45,536 bases of DNA from an uncultured Pelagibacteraceae bacterium (GTDB lineage: Bacteria > Pseudomonadota > Alphaproteobacteria > Pelagibacterales > Pelagibacteraceae): the NCBI GenBank assembly GCA_902546375.1, contig CACCJO010000006.1, forward strand, positions 1 through 45,536. Direction: 5' to 3'. The first letter of the stretch is position 1; each line of letters opens with the position of its first letter. Below, piece after piece: positions 16,067 to 24,844 of this stretch. The position numbers were made by a program, and so were the translations under genes. The notes beneath the pieces are model-generated. The model was not told the origin of the DNA. It was given only the letters and a program-made list of their open reading frames with translations, and did no database searches.

Positions 16067-17254
16067 TTAATATCTCAGTTTTTTCTTGTGATAATTAATA
16101 AATCTTTCAACATTAGATTTATTAAATGTTTTATTTTCTTCAAAAGAAACTTTTTTCATTGAGTATGCATTACTTTTTGTAATTCTAGATTGAATAGTAA
16201 TATTCCCTTTGTATAGTTTAAATTTTACTGACCCATTCACCTTATTTCTTTTTTGATCAATAATTTTTTGCAATTTAAATCTTTCTTTTGAATACCAATA
16301 ACCATTATAAATCAGTTCGGCATATCTTGGCATAATCAAATCTTTTTTGTGCATTGTTTCTTTATCCAGTGTCACTGACTCAATAGCTCTATGGGCATGA
16401 ATCAAAAGTGTTCCGCCCGGTGTTTCATAAACTCCTCTTGATTTAATTCCAAGAAATCTATTTTCAACGAGATCAACTCTTCCTATGCCATTTTTTCCAG
16501 CAATAAAATTTAATTTGGTAAGAATGTTTTCAGGATTTAATTTTTTTCCATTTATTCCAACAGGGTCACCATTTTTAAAATTAATTGAAATAAAAGTTGG
16601 TTTATTCGGTGCTTTTTCAGGGGAAGTTGTTCTTTGGAAAATAAATTCTGGGGCTGAATTTTTTGGGTTCTCTAAAATTTTACCCTCAGTTGAGGTATGA
16701 AATAAATTATCGTCAACAGAAAAAGGGGGTTCACCTTTTTTATCTTTGGGGATAGGTATCTTATGTTTTTTTGCATAATTAATTAAATCGCTTCTAGATT
16801 TTAATTTCCAAATTCTCCAGGGTGCAACAACTTTTATCTTTGGGCCAAAATAGTGATAACCTAACTCAAATCTGACCTGATCATTACCTTTTCCAGTTGC
16901 TCCATGAGATACTGCGTATGCTTTAAATTTTTTTGCGACTCTTATCTGGTCTTTTGCGATTAATGGTCTTGCTATAGAAGTTCCTAATAAATAAACTCCC
17001 TCATAAATCGCATTACCTCGTATCATTGGAAAAACGTAATCTTTTACGAAAAGATTTTTTAAATCTTTAATTATGATCTTTTTAACACCAAATTTTTTAG
17101 CATTATTAATTATTTTTTTTCGATCAATCTCTTGCCCTATATCAGCAGTGTAACAAATGACTTCTGCGTTATAATTTTCTTGAAGCCATTTTAGAATTAT
17201 AGATGTATCTAAGCCACCAGAATAAGCTAAGACAATTCTTTTTTTTGATTTCAT
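16067..17254 (-). CDS. argG: Argininosuccinate synthase
   Basis: ArgG condenses citrulline and aspartate with ATP to give argininosuccinate, the penultimate step of arginine synthesis. The 395-residue length is normal. The PP-loop ATP site AYSGGLDTS is at residues 10-18, followed by YTADIGQE, AVSHGATGKGNDQVRFE, APWRIWKL and the C-terminal NGYWYSKER. It follows the IalB gene by three bases on the same strand. No argH lies in the window. Confidence 0.97.
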   Translation of the reverse strand: MKSKKRIVLAYSGGLDTSIILKWLQENYNAEVICYTADIGQEIDRKKIINNAKKFGVKKIIIKDLKNLFVKDYVFPMIRGNAIYEGVYLLGTSIARPLIAKDQIRVAKKFKAYAVSHGATGKGNDQVRFELGYHYFGPKIKVVAPWRIWKLKSRSDLINYAKKHKIPIPKDKKGEPPFSVDDNLFHTSTEGKILENPKNSAPEFIFQRTTSPEKAPNKPTFISINFKNGDPVGINGKKLNPENILTKLNFIAGKNGIGRVDLVENRFLGIKSRGVYETPGGTLLIHAHRAIESVTLDKETMHKKDLIMPRYAELIYNGYWYSKERFKLQKIIDQKRNKVNGSVKFKLYKGNITIQSRITKSNAYSMKKVSFEENKTFNKSNVERFINYHKKKLRY

Positions 17255-17257
17255 TAA

Positions 17258-17764
17258 TTAACTGCAAGCTTTTTTTGCAGAATTGTAGGCCTTTGTGAAT
17301 CCTAATAATGAATAATGATCTATGGTTTGTGAACCTTTTTCATTGTAACCAGTAACCATAATTCTTGATCCTTTTTTCATAACTTTAACCATTATTTTTT
17401 CTTTTTTATTACTCGTCATCCAAGCAAAACCCTGTTGTTTAATATCAAATTTAAATTTGTTATTTCCTGAGGTTGCTAAAACAGTATTATTTTTGTTAAA
17501 CTCATATCCAGCAGTTGCACTTATTTCATTAGAAATTTTTTCATTCGGTCTGAAAGTAACAAATAATCTAGCATCTCTTTTATTTGTTTTTGGTGCTTGT
17601 AAAACAGGGGTAGATTGAGCAAAACAAACTTTACCAGAACTCTCTTGGATTACTAATGTTTCCCAATCTTTGAACTTACCAACTTTTTTTATATCAGCTA
17701 AACTAAATGTAATTGGAATAATAAAAAATAAAAATGTGAAGATAAATTTTTTAGTTATGGACAT
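17258..17764 (-). CDS. Invasion-associated locus B (IalB) family periplasmic protein
   Basis: A 168-residue exported protein with a signal peptide (residues 1-23, ending FSLA) and an IalB-type body: GKFKDWETLVI near the mature start, KVCFAQSTP, ARLFVTFRP, GNNKFKFDIKQQGFAWM and a late GFTKAYNSAKKAC. The paired cysteines in CFAQS and the C-terminal KKACS may form a disulfide. In Bartonella the family founder is linked to host-cell invasion, but it is widespread in free-living alphaproteobacteria, where its role is unknown. It overlaps the aldo/keto reductase by ten bases. Confidence 0.82.
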   Translation of the reverse strand: MSITKKFIFTFLFFIIPITFSLADIKKVGKFKDWETLVIQESSGKVCFAQSTPVLQAPKTNKRDARLFVTFRPNEKISNEISATAGYEFNKNNTVLATSGNNKFKFDIKQQGFAWMTSNKKEKIMVKVMKKGSRIMVTGYNEKGSQTIDHYSLLGFTKAYNSAKKACS

Positions 17765-18795
17765 GGATTAGGGTATTTCTGTTGAATTTTATTAATATCA
17801 TTTATTATATCGCTGTTTAAATTTACATTTACACTTTCTATATTTGTTTTCAACTGTTCCATTGTCGTTGCCCCAATAATAACACTAGTTGTGAAATGTT
17901 GAATTTCACAGAATTTTAAAGACATTTGAGTAAAATCTAAATTATATTTTTTTGAAATTTTGTAGTATTCATCAATGGCTTTTTGACCATTTTCATTTTT
18001 ATATCTGTTAAAATTTTTAAATAATTGCATTCTCGATTTCGCTGGTAATTTATTATTTCTATATTTTCCTGTTAAATATCCAAACGCCAATGGAGAGTAA
18101 GCTAATAATCCACTTTGCTCCCTAATGGAAATTTCGGCCAAACCAACCTCATACGTTCGATTTAGTAAGTTGTAAGGATTTTGGACAGACATCATTTTTG
18201 GAAGCCCTTTCATTTTTGAGAGTTCAAGAAATTTTGATAAACCCCAGGCAGTTTCATTCGATAAACCTACATATCTAATTTTTCCTTGTTCAATAAATTT
18301 TTTCAAACTTTCTAAAACTTCTTCAAAAGGTGTCCAATTTTTATCATTTTCGTTATGCTCATAACCGTAATCACCAAAAAAATTTGTGCTTCTTTCGGGC
18401 CAGTGAAGTTGATATAAATCAATATAGTCTGTTTTTAATCTCCTTAAACTTTCATCTAATGCTTCTTTAATCTTTTTTTTACCAAAACTATTTCCACCAC
18501 CTCTAATATATTTGTTTGACGTATTTCCACAAACTTTAGTAGCAAGTACAACGTCATTCCTTTTTTTTGTTTTTTGAAACCAATTACCAATTATTTTTTC
18601 AGTTTCTCCATAGGTTTCTTCTCTCATTGGAATTGAATATATTTCAGCTGTATCCCAAAAATTTACTCCTTGGCTTAAAGCAAAATCCATTTGTTCAAAC
18701 CCCTCTTTCTCTGAATTTTGTTCACCCCAGGTCATTGTACCGAGACAAATTGTACTTACATCTAGATCAGTATTTCCTAATTTTTTATAATTCAT
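17755..18795 (-). CDS. Aldo/keto reductase (Tas-like)
   Basis: A 346-residue NADPH-dependent TIM-barrel oxidoreductase. The AKR tetrad is visible: Asp48 and Tyr53 in NFWDTAEIYS, Lys87 in VVLATKV, and His131 in LYQLHWPE. The N-terminus (MNYKKLGNTDLDVSTICLGT) and C-terminal cofactor segment (TSVIIGATTMEQLKTNI) are typical. The insert containing the Tas-like RSTNFFGDYGYE segment places it with the long Tas/YajO-type reductases. Substrate unknown. Confidence 0.93.
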   Translation of the reverse strand: MNYKKLGNTDLDVSTICLGTMTWGEQNSEKEGFEQMDFALSQGVNFWDTAEIYSIPMREETYGETEKIIGNWFQKTKKRNDVVLATKVCGNTSNKYIRGGGNSFGKKKIKEALDESLRRLKTDYIDLYQLHWPERSTNFFGDYGYEHNENDKNWTPFEEVLESLKKFIEQGKIRYVGLSNETAWGLSKFLELSKMKGLPKMMSVQNPYNLLNRTYEVGLAEISIREQSGLLAYSPLAFGYLTGKYRNNKLPAKSRMQLFKNFNRYKNENGQKAIDEYYKISKKYNLDFTQMSLKFCEIQHFTTSVIIGATTMEQLKTNIESVNVNLNSDIINDINKIQQKYPNPCP

Positions 18796-18837
18796 TAGTA
18801 TTTTAAAATATTAGTCATTTATTGTTTTTTTGATATC

Positions 18838-18872
18838 TTGAATAATTAATAAAAGATTATATATGTTACAGT
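18838..18872 (+). promoter_or_regulatory. Probable promoter giving a leaderless or near-leaderless transcript
   Basis: TTGAAT (18838-18843) and TATATG (18860-18865) are separated by 16 bases. A start site about seven bases after the -10 would fall at or just before the ATG at 18873, and no Shine-Dalgarno sequence is present. This is inference from spacing; AT-rich DNA makes chance -10 boxes common. Confidence 0.4.
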
Positions 18873-19637
18873 ATGGAATTTAATAAAAAAGGAATACTAG
18901 GTAGAGCAAAAGAGGCTACACAACAATCATCAGCAGTAACAGATGAAGGCTTAAGAGCCTACATGTTAAAAGTATATAACTACATGGCAACGGGAATCCT
19001 TATGACAGGGATAATTGCCCTTATAACTTTCAAAATGTCTGTTGTGACTGATAGCTCAGGATCTATAGTTGGACTAACTCAAGTGGGTAACGCGATCTAT
19101 ATGTCTGGGCTAAAATGGCTAGTAATGTTAGCTCCGCTTGGAATCGTATTTTACATGAGCTTTGGTATAAATAAAATGAGTGCAGCTAAAGCGCAAACAA
19201 CTTTTTGGATTTTTGCTGCATTAATGGGTCTGTCTCTTTCGTCAATTTTATTAGTTTATACTGGCATGAGTATCACAAGAGTATTTTTCATTTGTTCTGC
19301 AACATTTGGAGCTATGAGTATATATGGATATACAACAAAAAGAGACCTAACAAAATTAGGATCTTTTTTAATGATGGGTTTAATTGGTATCATTATCGCA
19401 TCAATAGTTAATATATTCATGAAGTCTTCAATGATGTATTTCGTAATTTCTATTTTAGGTGTTTTAATTTTTGTAGGACTTACTGCTTACGACACACAAA
19501 AAATCAAAAACATGTATGCGGCTAGTGACACGGGTGAATTAATGGGCAAAAAAGCTGTAATGGGTGCATTGACGCTTTATTTAGACTTTATTAATTTATT
19601 TATCATGTTGCTTAGACTTTTTGGTCAAAGAAGATAA
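18873..19637 (+). CDS. Bax inhibitor-1 / YccA family membrane protein
   Basis: A 254-residue inner-membrane protein with seven hydrophobic segments after a polar N-terminus. BI-1/YccA features include VYNYMATGILMTG in the first helix, a central IFAALMGLSLSSILLVYTG, and the C-terminal GLTAYDTQKIK with FINLFIMLLRLFG, where the conserved Asp residues of the pH-sensing Ca2+-leak site in BsYetJ-type proteins lie. YccA modulates FtsH proteolysis in E. coli; the function in this lineage is unknown. It converges on the DUF2794 gene with one intervening base. Confidence 0.93.
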   Translation: MEFNKKGILGRAKEATQQSSAVTDEGLRAYMLKVYNYMATGILMTGIIALITFKMSVVTDSSGSIVGLTQVGNAIYMSGLKWLVMLAPLGIVFYMSFGINKMSAAKAQTTFWIFAALMGLSLSSILLVYTGMSITRVFFICSATFGAMSIYGYTTKRDLTKLGSFLMMGLIGIIIASIVNIFMKSSMMYFVISILGVLIFVGLTAYDTQKIKNMYAASDTGELMGKKAVMGALTLYLDFINLFIMLLRLFGQRR

Positions 19638-19638
19638 T

Positions 19639-19980
19639 TTAAAGTTTTTTCCAATTAATATTTTTCAATAGATTATTTAAATCAGACGAATTTCTAAATA
19701 TTTTTCCATTTGCATCGGTAATTAAGTATTTAAGATTTTTATTTTTTGGCTTAAAATTTTTGCAAATCTTATACAGAGCATTTTCTGTAGTATTTTTAAA
19801 AACACTAAAACCAACTTGTTTGCTTGAAATATTAAGTCCATAGTCTTTCCACGATCCTTCAGAAACCATTTTAGCGTATAAGTCTAAAATAATCTTTAAT
19901 TCATCTTTTTCAAAAAAATGTTTTTCTTCAATATTCTTTTTATTAACATTATTGATTATTAGACGTAGATTATTATTCAT
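19639..19980 (-). CDS. DUF2794 family protein
   Basis: A 113-residue protein matching the alphaproteobacterial DUF2794 pattern: FFEKDELKIILDLYAKMVSE, then GSWKDYGLNISSKQVGFSVF, ALYKICK and YLITDANGKIFRNSSDL. The family is short, cytosolic and of unknown function. Its start overlaps the yciB stop by eight bases, so it is translated from the same message. Confidence 0.82.
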   Translation of the reverse strand: MNNNLRLIINNVNKKNIEEKHFFEKDELKIILDLYAKMVSEGSWKDYGLNISSKQVGFSVFKNTTENALYKICKNFKPKNKNLKYLITDANGKIFRNSSDLNNLLKNINWKKL

Positions 19981-20524
19981 TTGTTTTATACTTATTTATT
20001 AAACCTATCTGAAAAGCAGTGAATATAAATGTAATTGGTAATAGTCCCCATACTTTAAAATTTACCCAAAATTCTTCAGATTGAGTTCGCCAAACTATTT
20101 CGTTTAGAATTGCTAGACCAAAAAAGAAATATATCCATCTTTTATTTAATATCTCCCATCCTTCATCAGTTAGAGAGACAGAGTTACCCATTAATTTTTT
20201 TAAAACAGGTTCATTTGTAAAGTACCTTCCAAATATCAGAGCGAATGCAAAGAGAATATTTATAATTGTTGGTTTGACATAGATAAAAACTGGATTATCA
20301 AAGTAAATTGTTAAGCCTCCAAATAAAGTAATTAAAACTCCACTTAACAAAGGAATCTTTGGTATTTTTTTTTCTAAAAACCAAACAATAGCTAATGCAA
20401 TTATTGTCGCAATAATAAAGGGGGGAATTGCAATTTTTAAGTCTTTTCCACTATCGTAGTAGTAGTAAAAAAAAATTACTAGAGGTCCAAAATCTGTTAA
20501 AAACTTTAAAAAAGATTTGTTCAC
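19973..20524 (-). CDS. yciB: Inner membrane-spanning protein YciB / septation protein A (IspZ)
   Basis: A 183-residue membrane protein with about five to six helices. Family marks are the start FLKFLTDFGPLVIFFYYYY, the EKKIPKIPLLSGVLITLFGG block, and the late region LNKRWIYFFFGLAILNEIVW with FWVNFKVWG. YciB/IspZ affects septation and envelope integrity and interacts with cell-division and elongation factors in enterobacteria. It is transcribed divergently from hspQ across 88 bases. Confidence 0.92.
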   Translation of the reverse strand: MNKSFLKFLTDFGPLVIFFYYYYDSGKDLKIAIPPFIIATIIALAIVWFLEKKIPKIPLLSGVLITLFGGLTIYFDNPVFIYVKPTIINILFAFALIFGRYFTNEPVLKKLMGNSVSLTDEGWEILNKRWIYFFFGLAILNEIVWRTQSEEFWVNFKVWGLLPITFIFTAFQIGLINKYKTNE

Positions 20525-20612
20525 AGGCGAGATATTAACATAAATAATATTTTCATAGAAACTTTTAATTTTTCTTATTGATTTTTGTTTTTAAATACCC
20601 ATACTAAATATA

Positions 20613-20933
20613 ATGGCAATTCAAAAAGCTAAATTTTCAATTGGAGATATAGTGAAACATAAACACTTCGACTTTAGAGGTGTAATTTATGATGTTGATT
20701 TTGAATTTAATAATTCAGAAGAATGGTATCAATCGATACCAAAAAATGTAAGACCAAGAAAAGATCAGCCTTTTTATCATCTGTTAGCTGAAAATGATGA
20801 AATCACATACGAGGCATACGTTTCCGAGCAAAATCTTCTTGTTGATGACTCAGATGAACCAATTAAACATCCTTTAATTGAAGAAATTTTCTCTGGGAAA
20901 AAGGGATCTAGCTATTTTAAGCTATCTAATTAA
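20613..20933 (+). CDS. hspQ: Heat-shock protein HspQ (YccV-like)
   Basis: A 106-residue protein of the YccV/HspQ family. Signatures are FSIGDIVKHKHFDFRGVIYD at residues 8-27, the acidic YDVDFEFNN, WYQSIP, RPRKDQPFYHLLAE and YVSEQNLL. HspQ is a specificity factor for Lon protease in Gammaproteobacteria, and the family also occurs as a hemimethylated-DNA-binding domain. A TTGATT (20578) and TACTAAAT (20602) precede the ATG at near-promoter spacing, again leaving almost no leader. Confidence 0.92.
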   Translation: MAIQKAKFSIGDIVKHKHFDFRGVIYDVDFEFNNSEEWYQSIPKNVRPRKDQPFYHLLAENDEITYEAYVSEQNLLVDDSDEPIKHPLIEEIFSGKKGSSYFKLSN

Positions 20934-21094
20934 ATAAATCACTTTTTTAACACATTTAGCTCAAACCTTTGACACAGCAATTTGCTTTTATGAGGTTAAT
21001 TCTGATCAAGGGTGCTACTTATTTACCCTTCGTTATTATCTCCCTCTGGCATTCTTGATCAGGCAGTTTTTTCATAATAAATATAATCTCATAT
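20934..21094 (+). ncRNA. Candidate structured RNA or leader between hspQ and ccmC
   Basis: A 161-base gap with two adjacent hairpins. The first pairs AACCT (20964-20968) with AGGTT (20993-20997). The second is long: CTGATCAAGGGTGC (21002-21015) pairs with GCATTCTTGATCAG (21049-21062), 14 pairs including two G-U, around a pyrimidine-rich 33-base loop. A T-run (21067-21072) follows, as in an intrinsic terminator with a slightly detached tail. TATAAT at 21082-21087 lies just before the ccmC ATG. It could be a terminated small RNA or a leader; no Rfam family was recognised. Confidence 0.45.
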
Positions 21095-21802
21095 ATGTTT
21101 AAATATTTTGAACCGAATAAAATTTTTTCAATAACATCAAAAGCTCCTAAGTATGTATTATTTTTATTTATTGTCATTCTTTCAATAGGATTAACAGAGG
21201 CATTAATATTATCTCCTGAAGATTATAAGCAAAGTCACTCTGTCAGAATAATGTATGTTCATGTTCCAGCAGCTTGGATTTCGCTTGGAATTTTTTCAGC
21301 TATTACTTTTTTATCTATAGTTGGATACATTTTTAAAATAAGAAATTTTTTTTTAATCGCAAAAAGTTTAGCACCCTCTGGGTTAGTATTTAATATAATA
21401 GCTCTTGTTACTGGTTCCATATGGGGCAAACCCACATGGGGAACTTGGTGGGCTTGGGACGCAAGAATAACTTCAATGTTAATACTAGCACTGTTTTACA
21501 TAATGTATCTTGTTGCATGGAGAATTTTTAAAGATAATGACAAAGCATTTAAAGTTACATCAATTATCACAATTTTAGGAATTATTAATGTTCCTATAAT
21601 TAAGTATTCAGTAGATTGGTGGAATACATTGCATCAACCAGCTTCAATCAACATACTCTCGAAGTCTTCAATTCACATATCAATGTTGTTTCCATTAATG
21701 ACAATGACTGCGGCATTTGCCCTATTTTCTCTACTGATTTTTTTAATGAAATATAATACAGAACTGATAAAAATTAAGAATAAAGGGTTAGATAGATTAT
21801 GA
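21095..21802 (+). CDS. ccmC: Haem export protein CcmC
   Basis: CcmC is the inner-membrane haem handler that presents haem to CcmE in system I cytochrome c maturation. The 235 residues contain six hydrophobic helices. The periplasmic tryptophan-rich WWD signature reads GKPTWGTWWAWDARITS, flanked by conserved histidines in YVHVPAAW and WWNTLHQPAS. It is the first gene of a ccmC-D-E-F-G-H run; ccmA, ccmB and ccmI are not in the window. ccmD overlaps it by four bases. Confidence 0.96.
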   Translation: MFKYFEPNKIFSITSKAPKYVLFLFIVILSIGLTEALILSPEDYKQSHSVRIMYVHVPAAWISLGIFSAITFLSIVGYIFKIRNFFLIAKSLAPSGLVFNIIALVTGSIWGKPTWGTWWAWDARITSMLILALFYIMYLVAWRIFKDNDKAFKVTSIITILGIINVPIIKYSVDWWNTLHQPASINILSKSSIHISMLFPLMTMTAAFALFSLLIFLMKYNTELIKIKNKGLDRL

Positions 21803-22026
21803 TTGAAAATTTATTTTTAATGAATGGATATGGACTGTATGTTTGGTCAGCATTTTCGTTTACTTTATTTAGTTTTTTGACACTTTTTTTGGTTATCAAA
21901 ATTCAATACAAGAAAGAAAAAAATAAATTTTTAGCAAAATTTGGATCTTTAAATTCTGAGAGAGCAGCTTTTGCAAAATCTCAAAGTATAAATAAAGAAA
22001 TTTTGTCAAATACTTCAAACATTTAA
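21799..22026 (+). CDS. ccmD: Haem exporter protein CcmD
   Basis: A 75-residue single-helix membrane protein. The start MIENLFLMNGYGLYVWSAFS is a typical CcmD 'GYxxYVWxAF' signature, followed by one membrane helix and a basic cytoplasmic tail (KIQYKKEKNKF). CcmD is needed to release haem-loaded CcmE from CcmABC. The position between ccmC and ccmE supports the call. Confidence 0.9.
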   Translation: MIENLFLMNGYGLYVWSAFSFTLFSFLTLFLVIKIQYKKEKNKFLAKFGSLNSERAAFAKSQSINKEILSNTSNI

Positions 22027-22036
22027 CTTTTGAAAC

Positions 22037-22456
22037 ATGTATGGCCGAAAAGTTAAATTAAGATTTTTTTTTATATTATTAATAATAACAACTTTAGCGT
22101 TATCAGTCTTTTTATTAGTTAAGTCTTTAGAGGAAAACGTTATTTTTTTTAAGTCTCCAACAGAAATTAAAACTTTAAGTGAAATTAGTAAAAAGAAAAT
22201 TAGAATAGGTGGAATGGTTAAAAAAGACTCTATAACTATGATTTCAAAAGAAATTAAATTTATTGTTACAGATTTTAAAAACGAGATAAATGTTGTTTAT
22301 TCTGGGGTGGTACCGAATCTTTTTGCTGAGGAGAAGGGTGTTGTTGCTGAGGGATATTTAAAAGATAAAAATTTCTTTTTAGCTACAAAAATTTTGGCTA
22401 AACATGATGAAAATTATATGCCGCCAGAAGTTAAGGCAGCATTAGAGGAGAAATAA
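22037..22456 (+). CDS. ccmE: Cytochrome c maturation haem chaperone CcmE
   Basis: CcmE binds haem covalently in the periplasm and hands it to the CcmF/H ligase. The protein has 139 residues with an N-terminal membrane anchor (about 10-29) and a beta-barrel OB domain. The haem-attaching His123 sits in [15 protein letters not shown], the expected HDExY context. The short C-terminal tail ends ALEEK. The gene lies ten bases after ccmD. Confidence 0.95.
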   Translation: MYGRKVKLRFFFILLIITTLALSVFLLVKSLEENVIFFKSPTEIKTLSEISKKKIRIGGMVKKDSITMISKEIKFIVTDFKNEINVVYSGVVPNLFAEEKGVVAEGYLKDKNFFLATKILAKHDENYMPPEVKAALEEK

Positions 22457-22458
22457 AT

Positions 22459-24336
22459 TTGGCGAGTTTAATAGGTTCTTATTCATTAAGTTTTGGACTT
22501 CTTTTTTCAATTTTAATTATTTTTTTTTCAGTTAAAAATTTAAAAGATGCTGAAATCTTAGATAAAAAGATAATAACTTTTACATTTATTCAATTTTTTT
22601 TTGTAGTCATAAGTTTTTTTGGATTAATTATCTCTTTTATTAACTCAGATTTTAGCAACGAAACTGTTTTTAATCACTCTCATACAACCAAACCATTATT
22701 TTATAAAATCTCAGGAACTTGGGGTAATCATGAGGGTAGTCTATTGCTATGGTTGCTAGTATTAACTTTGTTTATTTCAATTTTTTTAATTAAATCTAAT
22801 CAGCAGCCAAAAAAGTACAGAATTTTTACCTTATTATTTCAACAAATAATAATTGTAGGTTTTTTTATTTTTTTGATTAAGTCTTCAAGCCCGTTTAATT
22901 ATATTTTTCCAACACCAAATGAGGGTTTAGGCTTGAACCCAATTTTACAAGACCCTGCTTTAGCAATACATCCACCAATTTTATATTTAGGTTATGTAGG
23001 TTCTTCAATAATTTTCTCGTCAGCTCTTGCTGCCATGGTTACCTCATATGTTTCAAAAGAATGGGCAAAGCATATTAAAAAATGGGTTTTAGCATCTTGG
23101 GTTTTTCTTACATTAGGAATTTTACTCGGATCTATTTGGGCATATTATGAATTAGGTTGGGGAGGTTTTTGGTTTTGGGATCCAGTTGAAAATGTATCTT
23201 TAATGCCATGGTTTGCACTAACAACTTTACTTCACTGTATTTTAGTTTTGGAGAAAAAGAAAATATTAACTTCGTGGGCTATGATACTGTCAATTGCAAC
23301 TTTTGCTTTGAGTATGAGTGGTACTTTTTTAGTAAGATCTGGAATTTTAAATTCAGTTCATACATTTGCCAATGATCCAGAGAGAGGTTTATTTATTTTA
23401 ATTTTTCTTTTTACGCTTATTTTTTTATCAATTTTTATTTTCATTTTTTTTCATTCAGAGAAAGAAAAATTAGAAAATAATTTTTTTTGGCTAAGCAAGG
23501 AGACATCTATTTTAGTAAATAATTGGTTTATGATGTACTTTTTATCAGTAGTTTTAATAGGGACAATTTATCCAATATTTTTAGAAGTTATAACCACAAA
23601 TAAAATATCCGTTGGACCACCTTTTTATAACAAGCTCATATTGCCTTTCTTAATTCCATTTTTAATAGCTATGGCAATTGGACCAAATCTTAATTGGGTT
23701 AAATCAGATTTTAAGGATAAGTTTTACATGACCATATTTTTAATAATATCTTTTTTGTTATCAGCAGTAATAATTAAACAATTTGATATAAATTTCTTGA
23801 TTAACACAATTTTAGTTACTTCTGCTTTCTTTTTATTTTTTTCTACTTCTAGAGAATTTTTTGTCAAAAGATTTAGAAATTTATCCCAGAACATTGCTCA
23901 TTTTGGTTTTAGCTTATTAATTCTAAGTATTTTATTTAATAATATTTTTTCTAATGAGGTAATTACCAACCTAAAAATTGGTGAAACTTTTGAGACTGAA
24001 AAATTCACGATAAACTTTGAGAACATTGAGCAAGAAGATGAAAAAAACTTCAAAGCAATTATAGGAAAATTTAGTGTACAAAATTTGGATGGCTCATCAG
24101 ATATCCTCAATCCTGAGTTAAGAATATATAATCAACCAAATATAATTACGAGTGAGGCTGATATAAAAACAAACTTACTCACAGATAAATTTATGACGAT
24201 GAATTATGTCCAGAACCAGGAATACTTCAATATAAGATATCAAGTTAAACCTTTCATGATTTGGATATGGGTTTCAGTAATATTAATAAGTTTCGGTGGT
24301 TTTTTAAGTTTTTTTAAAAAAAGATATGAAGTCTAA
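22459..24336 (+). CDS. ccmF: Cytochrome c haem lyase subunit CcmF
   Basis: CcmF forms the haem ligase with CcmH and attaches haem to apocytochrome c CxxCH sites. The 625-residue protein starts at TTG two bases after ccmE and has about fourteen membrane helices. The WWD domain reads GWGGFWFWDPVENVSLMPW, with LLLWLLVLT and GTWGNHEGS upstream. A C-terminal periplasmic region (about 490-590) precedes the last helix. The length is normal, and the end overlaps ccmG by 11 bases. Confidence 0.96.
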   Translation: MASLIGSYSLSFGLLFSILIIFFSVKNLKDAEILDKKIITFTFIQFFFVVISFFGLIISFINSDFSNETVFNHSHTTKPLFYKISGTWGNHEGSLLLWLLVLTLFISIFLIKSNQQPKKYRIFTLLFQQIIIVGFFIFLIKSSSPFNYIFPTPNEGLGLNPILQDPALAIHPPILYLGYVGSSIIFSSALAAMVTSYVSKEWAKHIKKWVLASWVFLTLGILLGSIWAYYELGWGGFWFWDPVENVSLMPWFALTTLLHCILVLEKKKILTSWAMILSIATFALSMSGTFLVRSGILNSVHTFANDPERGLFILIFLFTLIFLSIFIFIFFHSEKEKLENNFFWLSKETSILVNNWFMMYFLSVVLIGTIYPIFLEVITTNKISVGPPFYNKLILPFLIPFLIAMAIGPNLNWVKSDFKDKFYMTIFLIISFLLSAVIIKQFDINFLINTILVTSAFFLFFSTSREFFVKRFRNLSQNIAHFGFSLLILSILFNNIFSNEVITNLKIGETFETEKFTINFENIEQEDEKNFKAIIGKFSVQNLDGSSDILNPELRIYNQPNIITSEADIKTNLLTDKFMTMNYVQNQEYFNIRYQVKPFMIWIWVSVILISFGGFLSFFKKRYEV

Positions 24337-24844
24337 ATTTATTCCACTAATTTTAATTTTTATTTTTTTAATTACTTTTGTAATTTTCTTCAAGGGATTA
24401 AAAAATTCAAATATTTATACTCCGAGCACCAAACTAAAAAAAGAAGTTCCATCATTTGAGTTAAAGTCTTTTGAGAACAATTCTATTATTATTTCAGAAA
24501 AAATTTTTGAAGATAATAAGTATTATTTGATGAACATATGGGCATCATGGTGTGTCCCCTGTAAGGAAGAACATAAATTTTTAATGAAACTAAAAAAAGA
24601 TGAAAGAATAGAATTGATAGGATTTAATTATAAAGATAACTTTAAAAAAGCCTCAAGTTTTTTAAAAGATTTGGGAAATCCTTACCATATAATTGTATCA
24701 GACAAGGATGGTACAGCATCAATTGAATGGGGTGCTTACGGGGTGCCAGAAAGTTTTTTAGTACATCAAAATAAAATTATTAAAAGATTTATTGGACCAA
24801 TAAACAATAAGGATCTATTAGAAATTGAGAAAATAATTAGATGA
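24326..24844 (+). CDS. ccmG: Thiol:disulfide interchange protein CcmG/DsbE
   Basis: A 172-residue membrane-anchored thioredoxin-like protein that keeps the apocytochrome or CcmH cysteines reduced. After an N-terminal helix (about 6-23), the thioredoxin active site is Cys76 and Cys79 in ASWCVPCKEEH. The CcmG-type features GFNYKD and the cis-Pro loop AYGVPESFLV are present, with a final KRFIGPI. It overlaps both ccmF and ccmH. Confidence 0.94.
   Translation: MKSKFIPLILIFIFLITFVIFFKGLKNSNIYTPSTKLKKEVPSFELKSFENNSIIISEKIFEDNKYYLMNIWASWCVPCKEEHKFLMKLKKDERIELIGFNYKDNFKKASSFLKDLGNPYHIIVSDKDGTASIEWGAYGVPESFLVHQNKIIKRFIGPINNKDLLEIEKIIR

Noticed and set aside
21010-21030. SRP RNA-like GTGCTACTTATTTACC
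   Set aside because: It resembles the flank of SRP RNA domain IV, but the diagnostic AGGTC..GGAAGGAAGCAGC core does not follow and pairing is different.
20998-21066. TPP-riboswitch-like string on the minus strand (CCTGATC...AATGCCAG...AGGGA)
   Set aside because: It recalls the 3' half of the THI box, but the 5' half (GGGGTGC...CTGAGA) is absent upstream, and the strand does not lead into a suitable gene; the similarity follows from the long hairpin.
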